Source: CAIUGU01 sp965279735
GTDB taxonomy: Bacteria > Pseudomonadota > Gammaproteobacteria > Steroidobacterales > Steroidobacteraceae
Length of the DNA stretch: 64,000 bases
NCBI GenBank assembly: GCA_965279735.1
Contig: OZ257260.1
Span: 1,674,001-1,738,000, forward strand
Direction: 5' to 3'
Positions 44,954-53,955 of this stretch are shown here, piece after piece. The first letter of the stretch is position 1. Every line of letters starts with the position of its first letter. The position numbers were made by a program, and so were the translations under genes. The notes under the pieces were generated by a model. It saw only the letters and a program-made list of their open reading frames with translations. It was not told the origin of the DNA and did no database searches.

Positions 44954-46186
44954 ATGGACAACATCACCCATACGCTGATCAGCGTCATGGTCGGCGAGAC
45001 TGCCGATCGCTTCACTACGGCTACTCCTGCAGGACTGTCTGCGGGCACTCGCCGGAATCTCGGCCTTGGATTGATGATCATCGGTGGCAATCTGCCGGAC
45101 GCTGACTTTCTCTACTCGGCCATCACAGGCAACAAGCTGGATTACCTGCTCCAGCACAGGGGACACACCCACACCCTTGTCGGGGCACTGGTCATCGCAG
45201 GCGTCATGCTGCTGGCCATCAGGGCATGGTCAACCTGGCGTCGCGTTGAAATTGCCGGGAGGGACTGGCGCTACCTTGCCGCAATCGCATTGGTCGCGAC
45301 GCTCCTGCATATCTGTCTGGATTTCACCAACAGCTATGGCGTGCATCCCTTCTGGCCTGTCTACAACGGCTGGCTGTATGGCGATGCCGTGTTCATCATC
45401 GAGCCGTTGTTGTGGGCGGCGGCTACCCCGCTGCTCTTCACCCTTCGCACAGGACTGGCGAGGGGGTTGGTCGGCATTATTCTGCTGGCAGCGATAGGGA
45501 TCAGCTTCTTTACAGGCTACGTACCCGTATCCCTTGCCGCAGGGCTGACCCTTCTGATTTTCCTGCTCGCCAGTGTGGGTCGCTACGCGCTGCCACGCAC
45601 TGCCCTGTTGACGGGTATCGGTACCTGGCTCGCAATCACGGCGGGATTTTTCCTCACTGGCAATATTGCAAACGCGAGGATGGACGCACTGCTGAAGAAG
45701 GATTTCCCTGCGGCGAGCACACTCGATCGCGTCATGACCCCCATGCCCGTCAATCCGGTGTGCCGAGAAGTTTTCGCCGTCCAGCTCGAAGCCGACCAGT
45801 ATGTCATCCGCAAAGCGATTCTCTCGCTCCTGCCTGAGTGGCTGCCCGCCGAAGATTGTCCCCAGGTCAGAGGCCAGGATTCCACCGCCCCGCTGTTGCC
45901 AGTACGCGCGACTTCCACTGCAGAAGTCGCGTGGCTTGGAGAGATGGCAATGCCCCGCACGCTGGTGAGTGATCTTTCAGCACGCTATTGCGCGGTGCGC
46001 GCGTTGCTGCGTTTCGCCCGCGTGCCGTGGGCGATCACGCAAGGTGATGAATGGATCTTCGGTGACTTGCGTTACGACCGCGAACCCGGAATCGGCATGG
46101 CTGAAATCGCGGTGGGAGAAGGGATGGATGACTGCCCTGCAATCATTCCACCATGGACTCCGCCACGCAGCGATCTGTTGCACTGA
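44954..46186 (+). CDS. DUF457/YdjM-type membrane metal-dependent hydrolase
   Basis: 410 residues. Starts DNITHTLISVMVGE with the N-terminal histidine, then GGNLPDADFLYS and QHRGHTHTLVGAL, the conserved D and H residues of the YdjM/DUF457 family, followed by LLHICLDFTNSYGVHPFWP. Five or six transmembrane helices fill residues 70-240; the last 170 residues form a soluble domain. Putative metal-dependent hydrolases of unknown substrate in the inner membrane. Confidence 0.88.
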   Translation: MDNITHTLISVMVGETADRFTTATPAGLSAGTRRNLGLGLMIIGGNLPDADFLYSAITGNKLDYLLQHRGHTHTLVGALVIAGVMLLAIRAWSTWRRVEIAGRDWRYLAAIALVATLLHICLDFTNSYGVHPFWPVYNGWLYGDAVFIIEPLLWAAATPLLFTLRTGLARGLVGIILLAAIGISFFTGYVPVSLAAGLTLLIFLLASVGRYALPRTALLTGIGTWLAITAGFFLTGNIANARMDALLKKDFPAASTLDRVMTPMPVNPVCREVFAVQLEADQYVIRKAILSLLPEWLPAEDCPQVRGQDSTAPLLPVRATSTAEVAWLGEMAMPRTLVSDLSARYCAVRALLRFARVPWAITQGDEWIFGDLRYDREPGIGMAEIAVGEGMDDCPAIIPPWTPPRSDLLH

Positions 46187-46275
46187 TCGAGCGGGACCCT
46201 GGGCAGTTTACGAAAGGCGAACGCCTGGCAAGTCCCGGTGTTACTGTGGCCGCACATTCGAACGAGGGTACGGTC

Positions 46276-46611
46276 ATGGCGTTGCACAAATGGTCAGAGC
46301 ATCCGATTCAGGCTTCGCCCAAGCACGCAGCAGACCTGATCGTCGATACCCGCCGACGCATTGCCCTTGAACAGGCGGAAGCCGTCGAGCGTCGCCAGGG
46401 TGAACTCGCCGAACAGACGGCGATGCGCAACACGCCTGAGACGCGCATTCGCGTATGGGAACGGCTGCACGGCCTCGTGCTGCCAGTGAAAGCAGACCAT
46501 CCGCTGCTTGAGGTGGTCGCCCGGAATACCGATCTCACGATGGAACAGATCCACGAAGAACAGCGTCAGCGTTCCGACGCCAAGACCGCTCCGCGGCCCG
46601 CGGCTGCCTGA
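46276..46611 (+). CDS. Small helical protein of unknown function
   Basis: 111 residues, no signal peptide, no family recognised. It is rich in charged helical sequence (DTRRRIALEQAEAVERRQGE) and predicted cytoplasmic. ATG chosen after GAGGGTAC; a longer frame from 46153 would overlap the DUF457 gene. A weak hairpin (AAGCGGCT/AGCCGCTT, 46611-46634) follows the stop. Confidence 0.55.
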   Translation: MALHKWSEHPIQASPKHAADLIVDTRRRIALEQAEAVERRQGELAEQTAMRNTPETRIRVWERLHGLVLPVKADHPLLEVVARNTDLTMEQIHEEQRQRSDAKTAPRPAAA

Positions 46612-46703
46612 AGCGGCTCACTCCGCAGCCGCTTTCCGCTACATCGTTCTTTTCACCGGCTCGTATGGCCGGCAGGATCGCCACCTTCGCGGCGATGCCC
46701 TGC

Positions 46704-46979
46704 TTATCCGGATTTCTTGCTCAAGGTGAGATGCACGCGGCTCGGCTTGACGATGCGGCGTGAATTGAGCTGGGCGATCAGCTCCTCGACGGCCCTGCGG
46801 GCCTCGTCCGGACTGCCGGGCCGATGCCCCACGATCCGGTTTTCACCCTGGGAGATGACATATTTATGCCAGTCGCGCTCATCCGGGCCGACGGGCGATC
46901 GGGACTTGGAGATCGATACCAGCAGGTAGGAATCGTCCGGAATGGAGACGCGGGCAGGCTCATTTTCAGGGTTGGTCAT
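46704..46979 (-). CDS. Small protein of unknown function
   Basis: 91 residues, soluble, no family recognised. It has regular secondary structure potential: a strand (DSYLLVSISKS), a central loop with RDWHKYVISQGENRIVG and an amphipathic helix (SPDEARRAVEELIAQLN). Transcribed towards the 111-residue protein gene and away from the RRM gene. Confidence 0.6.
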   Translation of the reverse strand: MTNPENEPARVSIPDDSYLLVSISKSRSPVGPDERDWHKYVISQGENRIVGHRPGSPDEARRAVEELIAQLNSRRIVKPSRVHLTLSKKSG

Positions 46980-47350
46980 CCGGACACCCTATACCGTCTC
47001 CCGCGCAATTACGAGAAACTTGATGGGCTGGACCCTGTCCCGGCGGAAAATGGGTCTGTACAGCGCGGCTGATGCGCGTATAGTGCGCAGCGGCTCGTGA
47101 GCTTTTTCTCCTTTGTCCGCCTTCGGTCGTTCGCCTTATCCAAGGCCTGCGATTGCTCCAGGCCCTCAAATCCGAATTGTTTTCGAACCCAAGGCGACAG
47201 AGATGTCGGCTGGCAACGGTGCATTCACGTGCACTTGGGCCAGCCGGAGTTAACTGTCATGTTTCGTTGCAAGCAACCGGTCGTGCGCTCTTTCCTAAAC
47301 AGATCGAGGCCGGGCGGCAAACTGCAAATTTCATTGTTGAGTCCATTTCC
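46980..47350. other. Long intergenic leader of the RRM gene
   Basis: 371 bases with no gene seen. A possible -10 element TATAGT lies at 47079-47084 with only a weak -35, which would give a transcript leader of about 260 bases before the RRM start. Long leaders are common for cold-induced RNA-binding proteins, so this may fold and regulate translation. The promoter call is weak. Confidence 0.4.
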
Positions 47351-47653
47351 ATGAGCAAAATCTACGTAGGCAATCTTCCTTTCACCGCTGACGAAAACGC
47401 GGTGCGAGCCCTCTTCTCACAGCACGGCACTGTTGATTCAGTTGCCCTGATCAACGACCGTGACACGGGCCGTCCCCGTGGCTTCGGTTTCGTTGAAATG
47501 CCGAAGGCCGATGCTGCACGCGCCATCCAGAGCCTGAACGGCCACCAGATGGAAGGCCGCGCCCTCAAGGTCAACGAAGCGCAGGAAAAGACCGGCGGTT
47601 CGCGTGGCGGCGGTGGTGGCGGTGGCGGTGGTGGTGGCGGCGGTCGCTGGTAA
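47351..47653 (+). CDS. RRM-type RNA-binding protein with glycine tail
   Basis: 100 residues. A single RNA-recognition motif fills residues 1-78, with RNP2 (IYVGNL) and RNP1 (RGFGFVEM) intact. The tail is SRGG followed by an unbroken run of glycines and RW. It resembles cyanobacterial and proteobacterial Rbp proteins, usually cold-induced chaperones of RNA; induction here is inference. A strong terminator follows 57 bases after the stop. Confidence 0.9.
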   Translation: MSKIYVGNLPFTADENAVRALFSQHGTVDSVALINDRDTGRPRGFGFVEMPKADAARAIQSLNGHQMEGRALKVNEAQEKTGGSRGGGGGGGGGGGGGRW

Positions 47654-47710
47654 GCGAACCCGTCTCGCCTCGCAATCCTAGGCGCAGATCCGTCTGCGTT
47701 GACGATCAAG

Positions 47711-47743
47711 ATCCGGTGCCTTAGCGGGCACCGGATTTTTTTT
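47711..47743 (+). terminator. Rho-independent terminator after RRM gene
   Basis: ATCCGGTGCC and GGCACCGGAT form a perfect 10-base stem around six bases, followed by a run of eight T. It ends transcription of the RRM gene before the MFS gene, whose start is 24 bases on. Confidence 0.9.
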
Positions 47744-47767
47744 GTTCCTGCATTGCATAATGCGACG

Positions 47768-49054
47768 ATGATAGAGGAGTCGTGCTTGGCCGCTTCCCCG
47801 AGTCCCTCTGCTCCCGCGCCCGCACAATCGTTCGCAGCGCTTCGCCATCCAGGCTTTCGCGCGTTCTGCCTCGGCTCTGCCGCGGCAATGATGGCGGACA
47901 ACGTAGAGCACGTGATCAGCTACTGGGTGATCTTCCAGAAGTTCGCATCACCCGCCCTCGCCGGCTTCGCCGTCATCTCGCACTGGCTGCCGTTCCTGCT
48001 GTTCTCCGTCTACGTGGGCTCTCTCTCCGATCGCTTCGACCCGCGACGGATCATCCAGCTTGGAATGTTGCTGTTCATGGCCGTGTCGGTTGCCTGGGGC
48101 GTGCTGTTCCTTACTGACACGCTGCAGATGTGGCATGCGATCGTGCTGCTCGTCCTCCACGGATTTGCAGGAGTTCTGTGGAGTCCGGCGACCATGCTGC
48201 TGCTCCACGACATTGTCCCGGCCGACCAGCTTCAAAGTGCGGTGCGCCTCAATTCCACAGGCCGCTATCTCGGCATGCTGCTGGGACCCGCAGTGGGCAA
48301 TGTTCTCCTGCTGACTCTCGGCACGTCGTATGGATTGTTCGCAAACGTGCTGATCTATCTGCCGCTGACACTGTGGCTGTGGAAAGCACCGTACGGCCCC
48401 AGGTTCCGCTCCGTGCAGACGGCAGTGGTCGCGACGACCAATCGTGGCTTTGCAGATGTGCTGGCCACGCTGCGGGTGGTCGCGAACAACCCCATTCTCC
48501 TGTTCATGACGATCCTCGCGGGAGCTGCTTCGTTTTTCATCGGCAGCAGCTACCAGCCGCAGATGCCTGAATTCGCGCATGCATTCGGTCACGGCGATCC
48601 GGGCATCACGTATGGAATGTTGCTGGGTGCGGATGCGGCCGGCGCGCTGACTGCGGGCATCGTGCTCGAAAGCAGGGGAATGCTCCGTGCCAAACCGACT
48701 ACTGCGGCCATTCTTGCGCTGGTGTGGTGCGGGTCGCTGGCGGCTTTCGCGCTGACACCCATCTACGCGCTGGCCCTGCCGCTCCTGTTTCTCGCCGGGT
48801 TCATGGAGCTGTCCTTCAACTCAATGGCACAGACTCTTGTGCAGATGAACGCGCCTGCCCCGTTGAGAGGGCGTGTCATCGGTGTCTACTCGATGGCAGC
48901 ACTTGGAATGCGCATGTTCAGCGGCATCACCGTGGGCATGCTGGGCGCGGTCATCGGCATCCACTGGTCGCTCGCCCTGAGCGGCATTGCCCTGTTTGCA
49001 ATCATCAGCGCGCTGCTGGTCACCATGAAAGTGAAAAGCGCCTCCATCGGCTAA
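47768..49054 (+). CDS. MFS transporter
   Basis: 428 residues with 12 predicted transmembrane helices in two halves. The loop between helices 2 and 3 has GSLSDRFDPRR, the MFS signature. The N-terminal 30 residues are a Pro/Ala-rich cytoplasmic segment. The substrate cannot be inferred; the layout resembles the enterobactin-exporter-like branch (DUF/Bcr-type not excluded). ATG before IEESCLAA chosen because the longer frame crosses the upstream terminator. Confidence 0.88.
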   Translation: MIEESCLAASPSPSAPAPAQSFAALRHPGFRAFCLGSAAAMMADNVEHVISYWVIFQKFASPALAGFAVISHWLPFLLFSVYVGSLSDRFDPRRIIQLGMLLFMAVSVAWGVLFLTDTLQMWHAIVLLVLHGFAGVLWSPATMLLLHDIVPADQLQSAVRLNSTGRYLGMLLGPAVGNVLLLTLGTSYGLFANVLIYLPLTLWLWKAPYGPRFRSVQTAVVATTNRGFADVLATLRVVANNPILLFMTILAGAASFFIGSSYQPQMPEFAHAFGHGDPGITYGMLLGADAAGALTAGIVLESRGMLRAKPTTAAILALVWCGSLAAFALTPIYALALPLLFLAGFMELSFNSMAQTLVQMNAPAPLRGRVIGVYSMAALGMRMFSGITVGMLGAVIGIHWSLALSGIALFAIISALLVTMKVKSASIG

Positions 49055-49065
49055 CGGCGCTTTTT
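49034..49065. terminator. Terminator between convergent genes
   Basis: AAAAGCGCC and GGCGCTTTT form a 9-base stem overlapping the MFS stop codon, ending in TTTTT on the plus strand; the A-run on the other side makes it usable for the convergent Spy-like gene. Confidence 0.75.
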
Positions 49066-49077
49066 CCAGGCGAGCGG

Positions 49078-49479
49078 TTACTGACCGGTCCTGCCGCTGT
49101 CGTTGCCTCGCTCGCCGGGCGGTGGGCCCATGGGGCGCGGCCGATCATTCAGCGCCTTGAATTTGGCTATCTGCTGTTCGTTCAGGACCTGCTGGAGACT
49201 TTCCATCAGGGCCTTGTCGGCCTTCTCGCGCTGCGCACGCATCGCATCCCGCGATGGACGCTCACCCGACGCTTCGAATTGCTTCCGCTGAGCCTGCATC
49301 TCGGTGCGCTGGGCATCGAGCAGTTTCTTGACCTCGGTCTTCTGGTAGCTGTCCATGTCGAGCAGCAACGCCATGCGGTCCATGTCGATGGGTGGCGGAC
49401 CCGGACGGCCTGGAGGCGGCGTTTGCGCCATGGCGGTCGACACCAGCAGACTGGCGATAAGGATGATGGAAGTTTTCAT
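49078..49479 (-). CDS. Periplasmic Spy/CpxP-like protein
   Basis: 133 residues with a signal peptide (ASLLVSTAMAQ). The mature part is a charged helical protein with a LTxxQ-like segment (QVLNEQQIAKFKAL) as in Spy/CpxP-type chaperones, plus Pro/Gly-rich ends. Such proteins buffer periplasmic misfolding or modulate kinases. It lies 111 bases after the kinase gene of an OmpR/EnvZ-type pair, which suggests it is that pair's target or regulator (inference). Confidence 0.7.
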   Translation of the reverse strand: MKTSIILIASLLVSTAMAQTPPPGRPGPPPIDMDRMALLLDMDSYQKTEVKKLLDAQRTEMQAQRKQFEASGERPSRDAMRAQREKADKALMESLQQVLNEQQIAKFKALNDRPRPMGPPPGERGNDSGRTGQ

Positions 49480-49590
49480 GAGGGGCTCTCCACTTGTTGC
49501 CACGAAGCTCGCTCAAGCGAACTCTGATGAGCCACTCTAGGAAAAGCCCGGACGCGATGCCGTAACCAATTGTGACCGTCTGTCAGCAGG

Positions 49591-51087
49591 TCATTTTCGG
49601 GAGGTGGTGGTTCGCGGCAGGATCAGCGCCGCTTCAAGTCCTGCTCCAGGCGGATTCTGCAGCTGGATGGTTCCGCCATGTGACTGGGCAACATCACGGG
49701 CAATGCAGAGACCCAGACCCGTGCCACCGGTATCACGGTTGCGCGAAGACTCGACCCGGAAGAAAGGCTCGAACACCTGCTGCAGGAATTCTTCGGGAAT
49801 GCCCTGCCCTTCATCCTGGATGCGGATGACGACTTCAGGACCATCGGTCACGAAGACATGCGCGCGGGTTCCGTACTTGATGGCGTTGTGCAGGAGATTC
49901 GCGAGGCAACGCTTCAGGGCTTTCGGCTTTGCCAGCAGCGGCGTCGCCGTTGCACCCTCGATGCTGACCTCGCCCGCCGTCTCCGCAAACTCCGACTGCA
50001 GTTGCCGCAACAGCGCATTGATGTCTACAGGCTCGAGCGTTTCGTCATCGTTCAGGTCGCGAAACAGGCTGAGCGCGCCTTTAACCATCCCGTTCATTTC
50101 ATCAAGGTCGGCAGTGAAGCGGCCCCGCAGGTCTGCGTTGTCGATCAGTTCGGCGCGAAGCCGCAATCGCGTGAGCGGTGTCCGCAGATCATGCGACATG
50201 GCCGCGAGTACGCGCGTCCGGCTGTCGAGATACCGCTGCAACCGTTCCTGCATGGTGTTGAAGGCGCGTGTCGCATCGCGCACTTCCCGCGCTCCGCGCT
50301 CCGCGAGAGGCGCATGCCGGGCACCGCGGCCGACCGACTCTGCGGCACCCGCTAGATCCGATAGCGGACGCGTGATGCTGCGGGTCATGAAATAGAGGAC
50401 GAACGCCAGGATGATCGTGAGGATGCCGAGCTCGGTGAAAATCTGGCTGGGCAAGGGCGGCCCCGGTTGCGGCGCCACAGTGCGGAACACGAGCGACTCT
50501 CCATCAGGCAAGGTGACGCTGACGTCGAGGAAGCGCGCACTCAGGAAGTTGGCAAGCCGGCTGTTGTCTCCCTGCCCGGGCCCAAAGCCGGGTCCGGGAC
50601 CGGGTCCACCCGGGGGACCCTGGAATTCTCCAAACCTGGCGTCGCGTGTTTCGGGGGGCGGCTCCGTACGACGCGGCTCCATGCCTACGCGAATGACTGG
50701 CCCGGCGCGAGGCGTGGCAGGAGTGACCTGGACTGCGTAACGACTCCCGAGTTCGCGCCGGATGCGGTTCGCATAAGTCTTCGCCACCACAGCCGCATCC
50801 TGTCGTCGGGGCGGCGGACGCGGGCGCGCGGAATCCTCGGTTGAGATGGACTCGACCAGAAACTTGCCGACGGTTGCTGCACGCTCTTCAGGCGACTGCC
50901 GTGACAGCGAGACGCTGGTATCGGCAATGACTTCTGCCGTACTCCAGGCACCCGTCCCCAGCAAGGCGAGGTCCCGTCGTTCCCGAACGATCAGCGCCAC
51001 GACGACAACCAGCGTTACGCCAACCACTGCAAGCAGCGCCAGCAGCAGTCTGCCGAACAGCGATTGAGGAACGAGGCGCACGGCCAT
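49591..51087 (-). CDS. EnvZ-type sensor histidine kinase
   Basis: 498 residues. Two transmembrane helices (about 13-33 and 226-246) flank a large periplasmic region that is unusually proline- and glycine-rich. HAMP follows (RSITRPLSDLAGAAES), then AAMSHDLRTPLTRLRLRAE with the phosphoacceptor histidine, N box NLLHNAIKYG, and G boxes DEGQGIP and GTGLGLCI. The start overlaps the regulator stop (TGATG). Typical of the EnvZ/OmpR group. Confidence 0.92.
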   Translation of the reverse strand: MAVRLVPQSLFGRLLLALLAVVGVTLVVVVALIVRERRDLALLGTGAWSTAEVIADTSVSLSRQSPEERAATVGKFLVESISTEDSARPRPPPRRQDAAVVAKTYANRIRRELGSRYAVQVTPATPRAGPVIRVGMEPRRTEPPPETRDARFGEFQGPPGGPGPGPGFGPGQGDNSRLANFLSARFLDVSVTLPDGESLVFRTVAPQPGPPLPSQIFTELGILTIILAFVLYFMTRSITRPLSDLAGAAESVGRGARHAPLAERGAREVRDATRAFNTMQERLQRYLDSRTRVLAAMSHDLRTPLTRLRLRAELIDNADLRGRFTADLDEMNGMVKGALSLFRDLNDDETLEPVDINALLRQLQSEFAETAGEVSIEGATATPLLAKPKALKRCLANLLHNAIKYGTRAHVFVTDGPEVVIRIQDEGQGIPEEFLQQVFEPFFRVESSRNRDTGGTGLGLCIARDVAQSHGGTIQLQNPPGAGLEAALILPRTTTSRK

Positions 51088-51806
51088 CAGTCGTGCTCGA
51101 CCTTCACACCCATGACATACCCTTCACCGTAGATCGTCTTGATGATTTCCGGCGCCCTCGCCTCATCGCGCAACGTCTGCCGCAACCGGCTGATGCCCAC
51201 ATCGATACTGCGATCGAAGGGGTCCATCTCCCGGCCATGCAGCAGTTCCATCAGCTGCGCACGTGAGACAACACGATTCCCATGCGCGAGCAGCAGTGAC
51301 AACAGGCGAAAATCTGCCCCACCCAGTGCCACCTTGGTGCCGCTTGAATCGCTCAGGGTCCGGCTCAGCATATGCAGACGCCACGCGCCAAAGCGGTAGC
51401 TCGCGACCCGCGACGGATCCGGTTCCGGGGGCACCGCAGTGGCCCGACGCAAGACGGCCTTGATGCGACCGAGCAGTTCCCGCGGATTGAACGGCTTCGG
51501 CAGGTAGTCGTCGGCGCCGACCTCGAGTCCGACGATGCGGTCGATCTCCTCCCCCAGCGCCGTCAGCATGATGATGGGCACCTGCGACTTCGCCCTGAGA
51601 TCGCGACAGACGGCCAGCCCACTTTCGCCGGGCAGCATGAGATCGAGCACGATGAGATCTACGGGCGACTGTTCAAGGAGCCGCCGCATCGCCTTCGCAT
51701 CCGGCACCGCCGTTGCGCGATACCCATGGGTTTCCAGGTACTCGGAAAGCAGCGTGCGGATGTCGGTGTCGTCGTCGACGACCAGGATGTGCGGGCAATC
51801 GTTCAT
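51087..51806 (-). CDS. OmpR-family response regulator
   Basis: 239 residues. Receiver with VVDDDTDI, phosphorylation site LIVLDLMLPG and lysine in YLPKPF; winged-helix output with LGGADFRLLSLLLAHGNRVVSR and RSIDVGISRLRQTLRD, ending in KTIYGEGYVMGV. Start ATG before NDCPHILVV; the longer frame upstream is spurious. Its kinase overlaps by one base. Confidence 0.94.
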   Translation of the reverse strand: MNDCPHILVVDDDTDIRTLLSEYLETHGYRATAVPDAKAMRRLLEQSPVDLIVLDLMLPGESGLAVCRDLRAKSQVPIIMLTALGEEIDRIVGLEVGADDYLPKPFNPRELLGRIKAVLRRATAVPPEPDPSRVASYRFGAWRLHMLSRTLSDSSGTKVALGGADFRLLSLLLAHGNRVVSRAQLMELLHGREMDPFDRSIDVGISRLRQTLRDEARAPEIIKTIYGEGYVMGVKVEHD

Positions 51807-52013
51807 CGGCGAGTTCTGGCAGTACCCATAAAGGATTCTAGGTTGGCCGTGCTTGTTAAAACTGTCTGTAAGCAATTGTAAGCCCTGCCATTCCCTTTTC
51901 AGGCAGCGACTTGGGACGGACTTGATCTCCCGCGGCAGAAAGATATTGGTTAGTCTTGGCCGGCAGATCCATGCAGTCCCGGGTATTGATGAGTATTGAA
52001 AGGAGTGCGACGA

Positions 52014-53903
52014 GTGCAAGCAACAGGCCGCCGTTCCGGAATCGTCCTTGGGATGCTGCTGGCTGCCAGCCCCGTCCTGGCGCAATCGCAGCCGGCAACA
52101 GCCGCCGCGCCCGCCATGATGTGGGACCTCACCGATCTGTATCCGGACCCATCCGCCTGGGATGCCGCGTATGGACGGGTGCAGACCCAGGCGATCGCTT
52201 ACGCCTCCTTCAAGGGTACCCTCGGCCAGAGCTCGGCTCAGCTGCAGCGTGCCCTCGAAACATTGAGCGACATCACCCGGGAGTCCTACCGGCTTTCGGT
52301 TTACGCGAGCCTCAAAGGGGACGAAGACCTGCGTGAAGCAGTGAACCAGGAGCGCCGCCAGCGGGTGCAGTCCCTGCGCACCACCATCCGTGAAAACTCC
52401 GCCTGGCTTGCCCCTGAACTCCTCGATGTCGGCGCTGACAAGGTGCGGTCGTTCATCGCCGAGCAACCTGTCCTCAAGCAGCGTTTCGATCACTTCCTTG
52501 ACGATGTCCTGCGTGGTGCGCCCCACACACTGAGCGAGGAGTCGGAGAACGTTCTCGCGGCGGCCAGCAGCGTGCTCGGCCAGCCGAACGACATCTACGA
52601 CCAGATCGCCGATGCCGAACTGCCGTTTCCGAAGGTCACGCTGTCGGATGGTACCGAGGTCACGCTGAACCAGGCGGGCTACGGACGCTATCGGGGAGCG
52701 GACAACCGCGCAGATCGCAAGCTGGTGTTCGATGCGTTCTGGAGCAAGTGGAAGGAATACGAAGGTACCTTCGGCGCTGTGCTGAACACGCAGGTACAGG
52801 GTCAGGTGTTCACTGCGAAAGCACGCAAGTACAACGGCCCCCTCGATGCCGCCCTGTTCGAAGACAACATGCCCGAAGCGGTATATCGCCAGCTCGTGGC
52901 CCAGGCGAATGCATCGCTACCCGTCCTGCATCGCTACCTGCGCATGCGCAAGCGGATGCTCGGGATCACCGACGAGCTCGCCTACTACGACATCTACCCG
53001 TCGATGTTCAATCTCGACCCGGAACCGCGGTTCGACGTTCGCGAATCGCAGCGAATCACGCTGGCTGCGTTGGCACCGCTGGGAGACAAATATCTTGCGC
53101 ATCTGCGCCGCGGTTTCGCGGGCAGCTGGGTGAATGTCTTACCCAAACCGGCCAAGGCCACGGGCGCTTACATGAACGGCGGTGCGTACGACGTGCATCC
53201 CTACCTGCTGCTCAATCACAACGACAGCTTCGACTCCCTGTCCACCTACGCGCATGAATGGGGACATGCGGTGCACTCACTGCTCGCGCGTGAAAGCCAG
53301 CCCTTCGACAAGGCCGACTACGCAACCTTCACCGCCGAGACGGCTTCGATCGGGAATGAAATGCTGCTGAGCGACTACGTCGTGAGGAACGCCAAGACCG
53401 CCAGGGAGAAGATCTTCTATCTCGGCGAGGCACTCGAAGGCATGCGCGGCACGTACTTCCGGCAAACGCAATTCGCCGAGTTCGAACTTGCGATCAATGA
53501 CGAGGCGGCGAAAGGCAATCCTCTCTCTGGCGCGCGCATGACCGAAATCTACTGCGGCATCCTGAAGCGGTATTACGGGGATGCGGAAGGCGTGACGCGT
53601 ATCGATCCGAAGTACTGCATCGAGTGGGCCTTTATTCCGCACTTCTATCGCGACTTCTACGTGTACCAGTACGCAACCTCGATGGCGGGTGCCGCATCTC
53701 TCACGAATGCGATTTCAACGGGAGGCGCAGCGGCCCGGGAGCGTTTCCTCAACCTCCTCCGCGCCGGTGGCTCGGACTATCCGTACAACCTGTACCTGAC
53801 TGCAGGGATCGACATGGCGAGTCCCGCCCCCTACCAGGCGCTGGCGGCGCGGATGACGCGCATCATGGACGAGATCGAAAAGCTCGAACGCGAACTCAAA
53901 TGA
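52014..53903 (+). CDS. Exported M3-family oligoendopeptidase (PepF-like)
   Basis: 629 residues. Zinc peptidase with HEWGH (HExxH) near residue 410 and the third ligand region in TASIGNE; WDLTDLYPD begins the mature domain and FYVYQYATSMAGA lies near the C-terminus, both typical of oligoendopeptidase F. PepF is normally cytoplasmic, but here a signal peptide (GIVLGMLLAASPVLAQ) precedes it, so it should digest peptides in the periplasm. Start GTG at 52014 after AAGGAG; an upstream TTG at 51996 would include that site. Confidence 0.9.
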   Translation: MQATGRRSGIVLGMLLAASPVLAQSQPATAAAPAMMWDLTDLYPDPSAWDAAYGRVQTQAIAYASFKGTLGQSSAQLQRALETLSDITRESYRLSVYASLKGDEDLREAVNQERRQRVQSLRTTIRENSAWLAPELLDVGADKVRSFIAEQPVLKQRFDHFLDDVLRGAPHTLSEESENVLAAASSVLGQPNDIYDQIADAELPFPKVTLSDGTEVTLNQAGYGRYRGADNRADRKLVFDAFWSKWKEYEGTFGAVLNTQVQGQVFTAKARKYNGPLDAALFEDNMPEAVYRQLVAQANASLPVLHRYLRMRKRMLGITDELAYYDIYPSMFNLDPEPRFDVRESQRITLAALAPLGDKYLAHLRRGFAGSWVNVLPKPAKATGAYMNGGAYDVHPYLLLNHNDSFDSLSTYAHEWGHAVHSLLARESQPFDKADYATFTAETASIGNEMLLSDYVVRNAKTAREKIFYLGEALEGMRGTYFRQTQFAEFELAINDEAAKGNPLSGARMTEIYCGILKRYYGDAEGVTRIDPKYCIEWAFIPHFYRDFYVYQYATSMAGAASLTNAISTGGAAARERFLNLLRAGGSDYPYNLYLTAGIDMASPAPYQALAARMTRIMDEIEKLERELK

Positions 53904-53937
53904 AAAAGCGGTGTGCAGGTCTGGCCCGCACACCGCC
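53904..53937 (-). terminator. Terminator of carboxylesterase gene
   Basis: GCGGTGTGC and GCACACCGC form a perfect 9-base stem around 11 bases. On the minus strand it is followed by TTTTT, so it ends the carboxylesterase transcript; it may also serve the peptidase. Confidence 0.8.
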
Positions 53938-53955
53938 TTGAAGCAGAAAGCCGTA

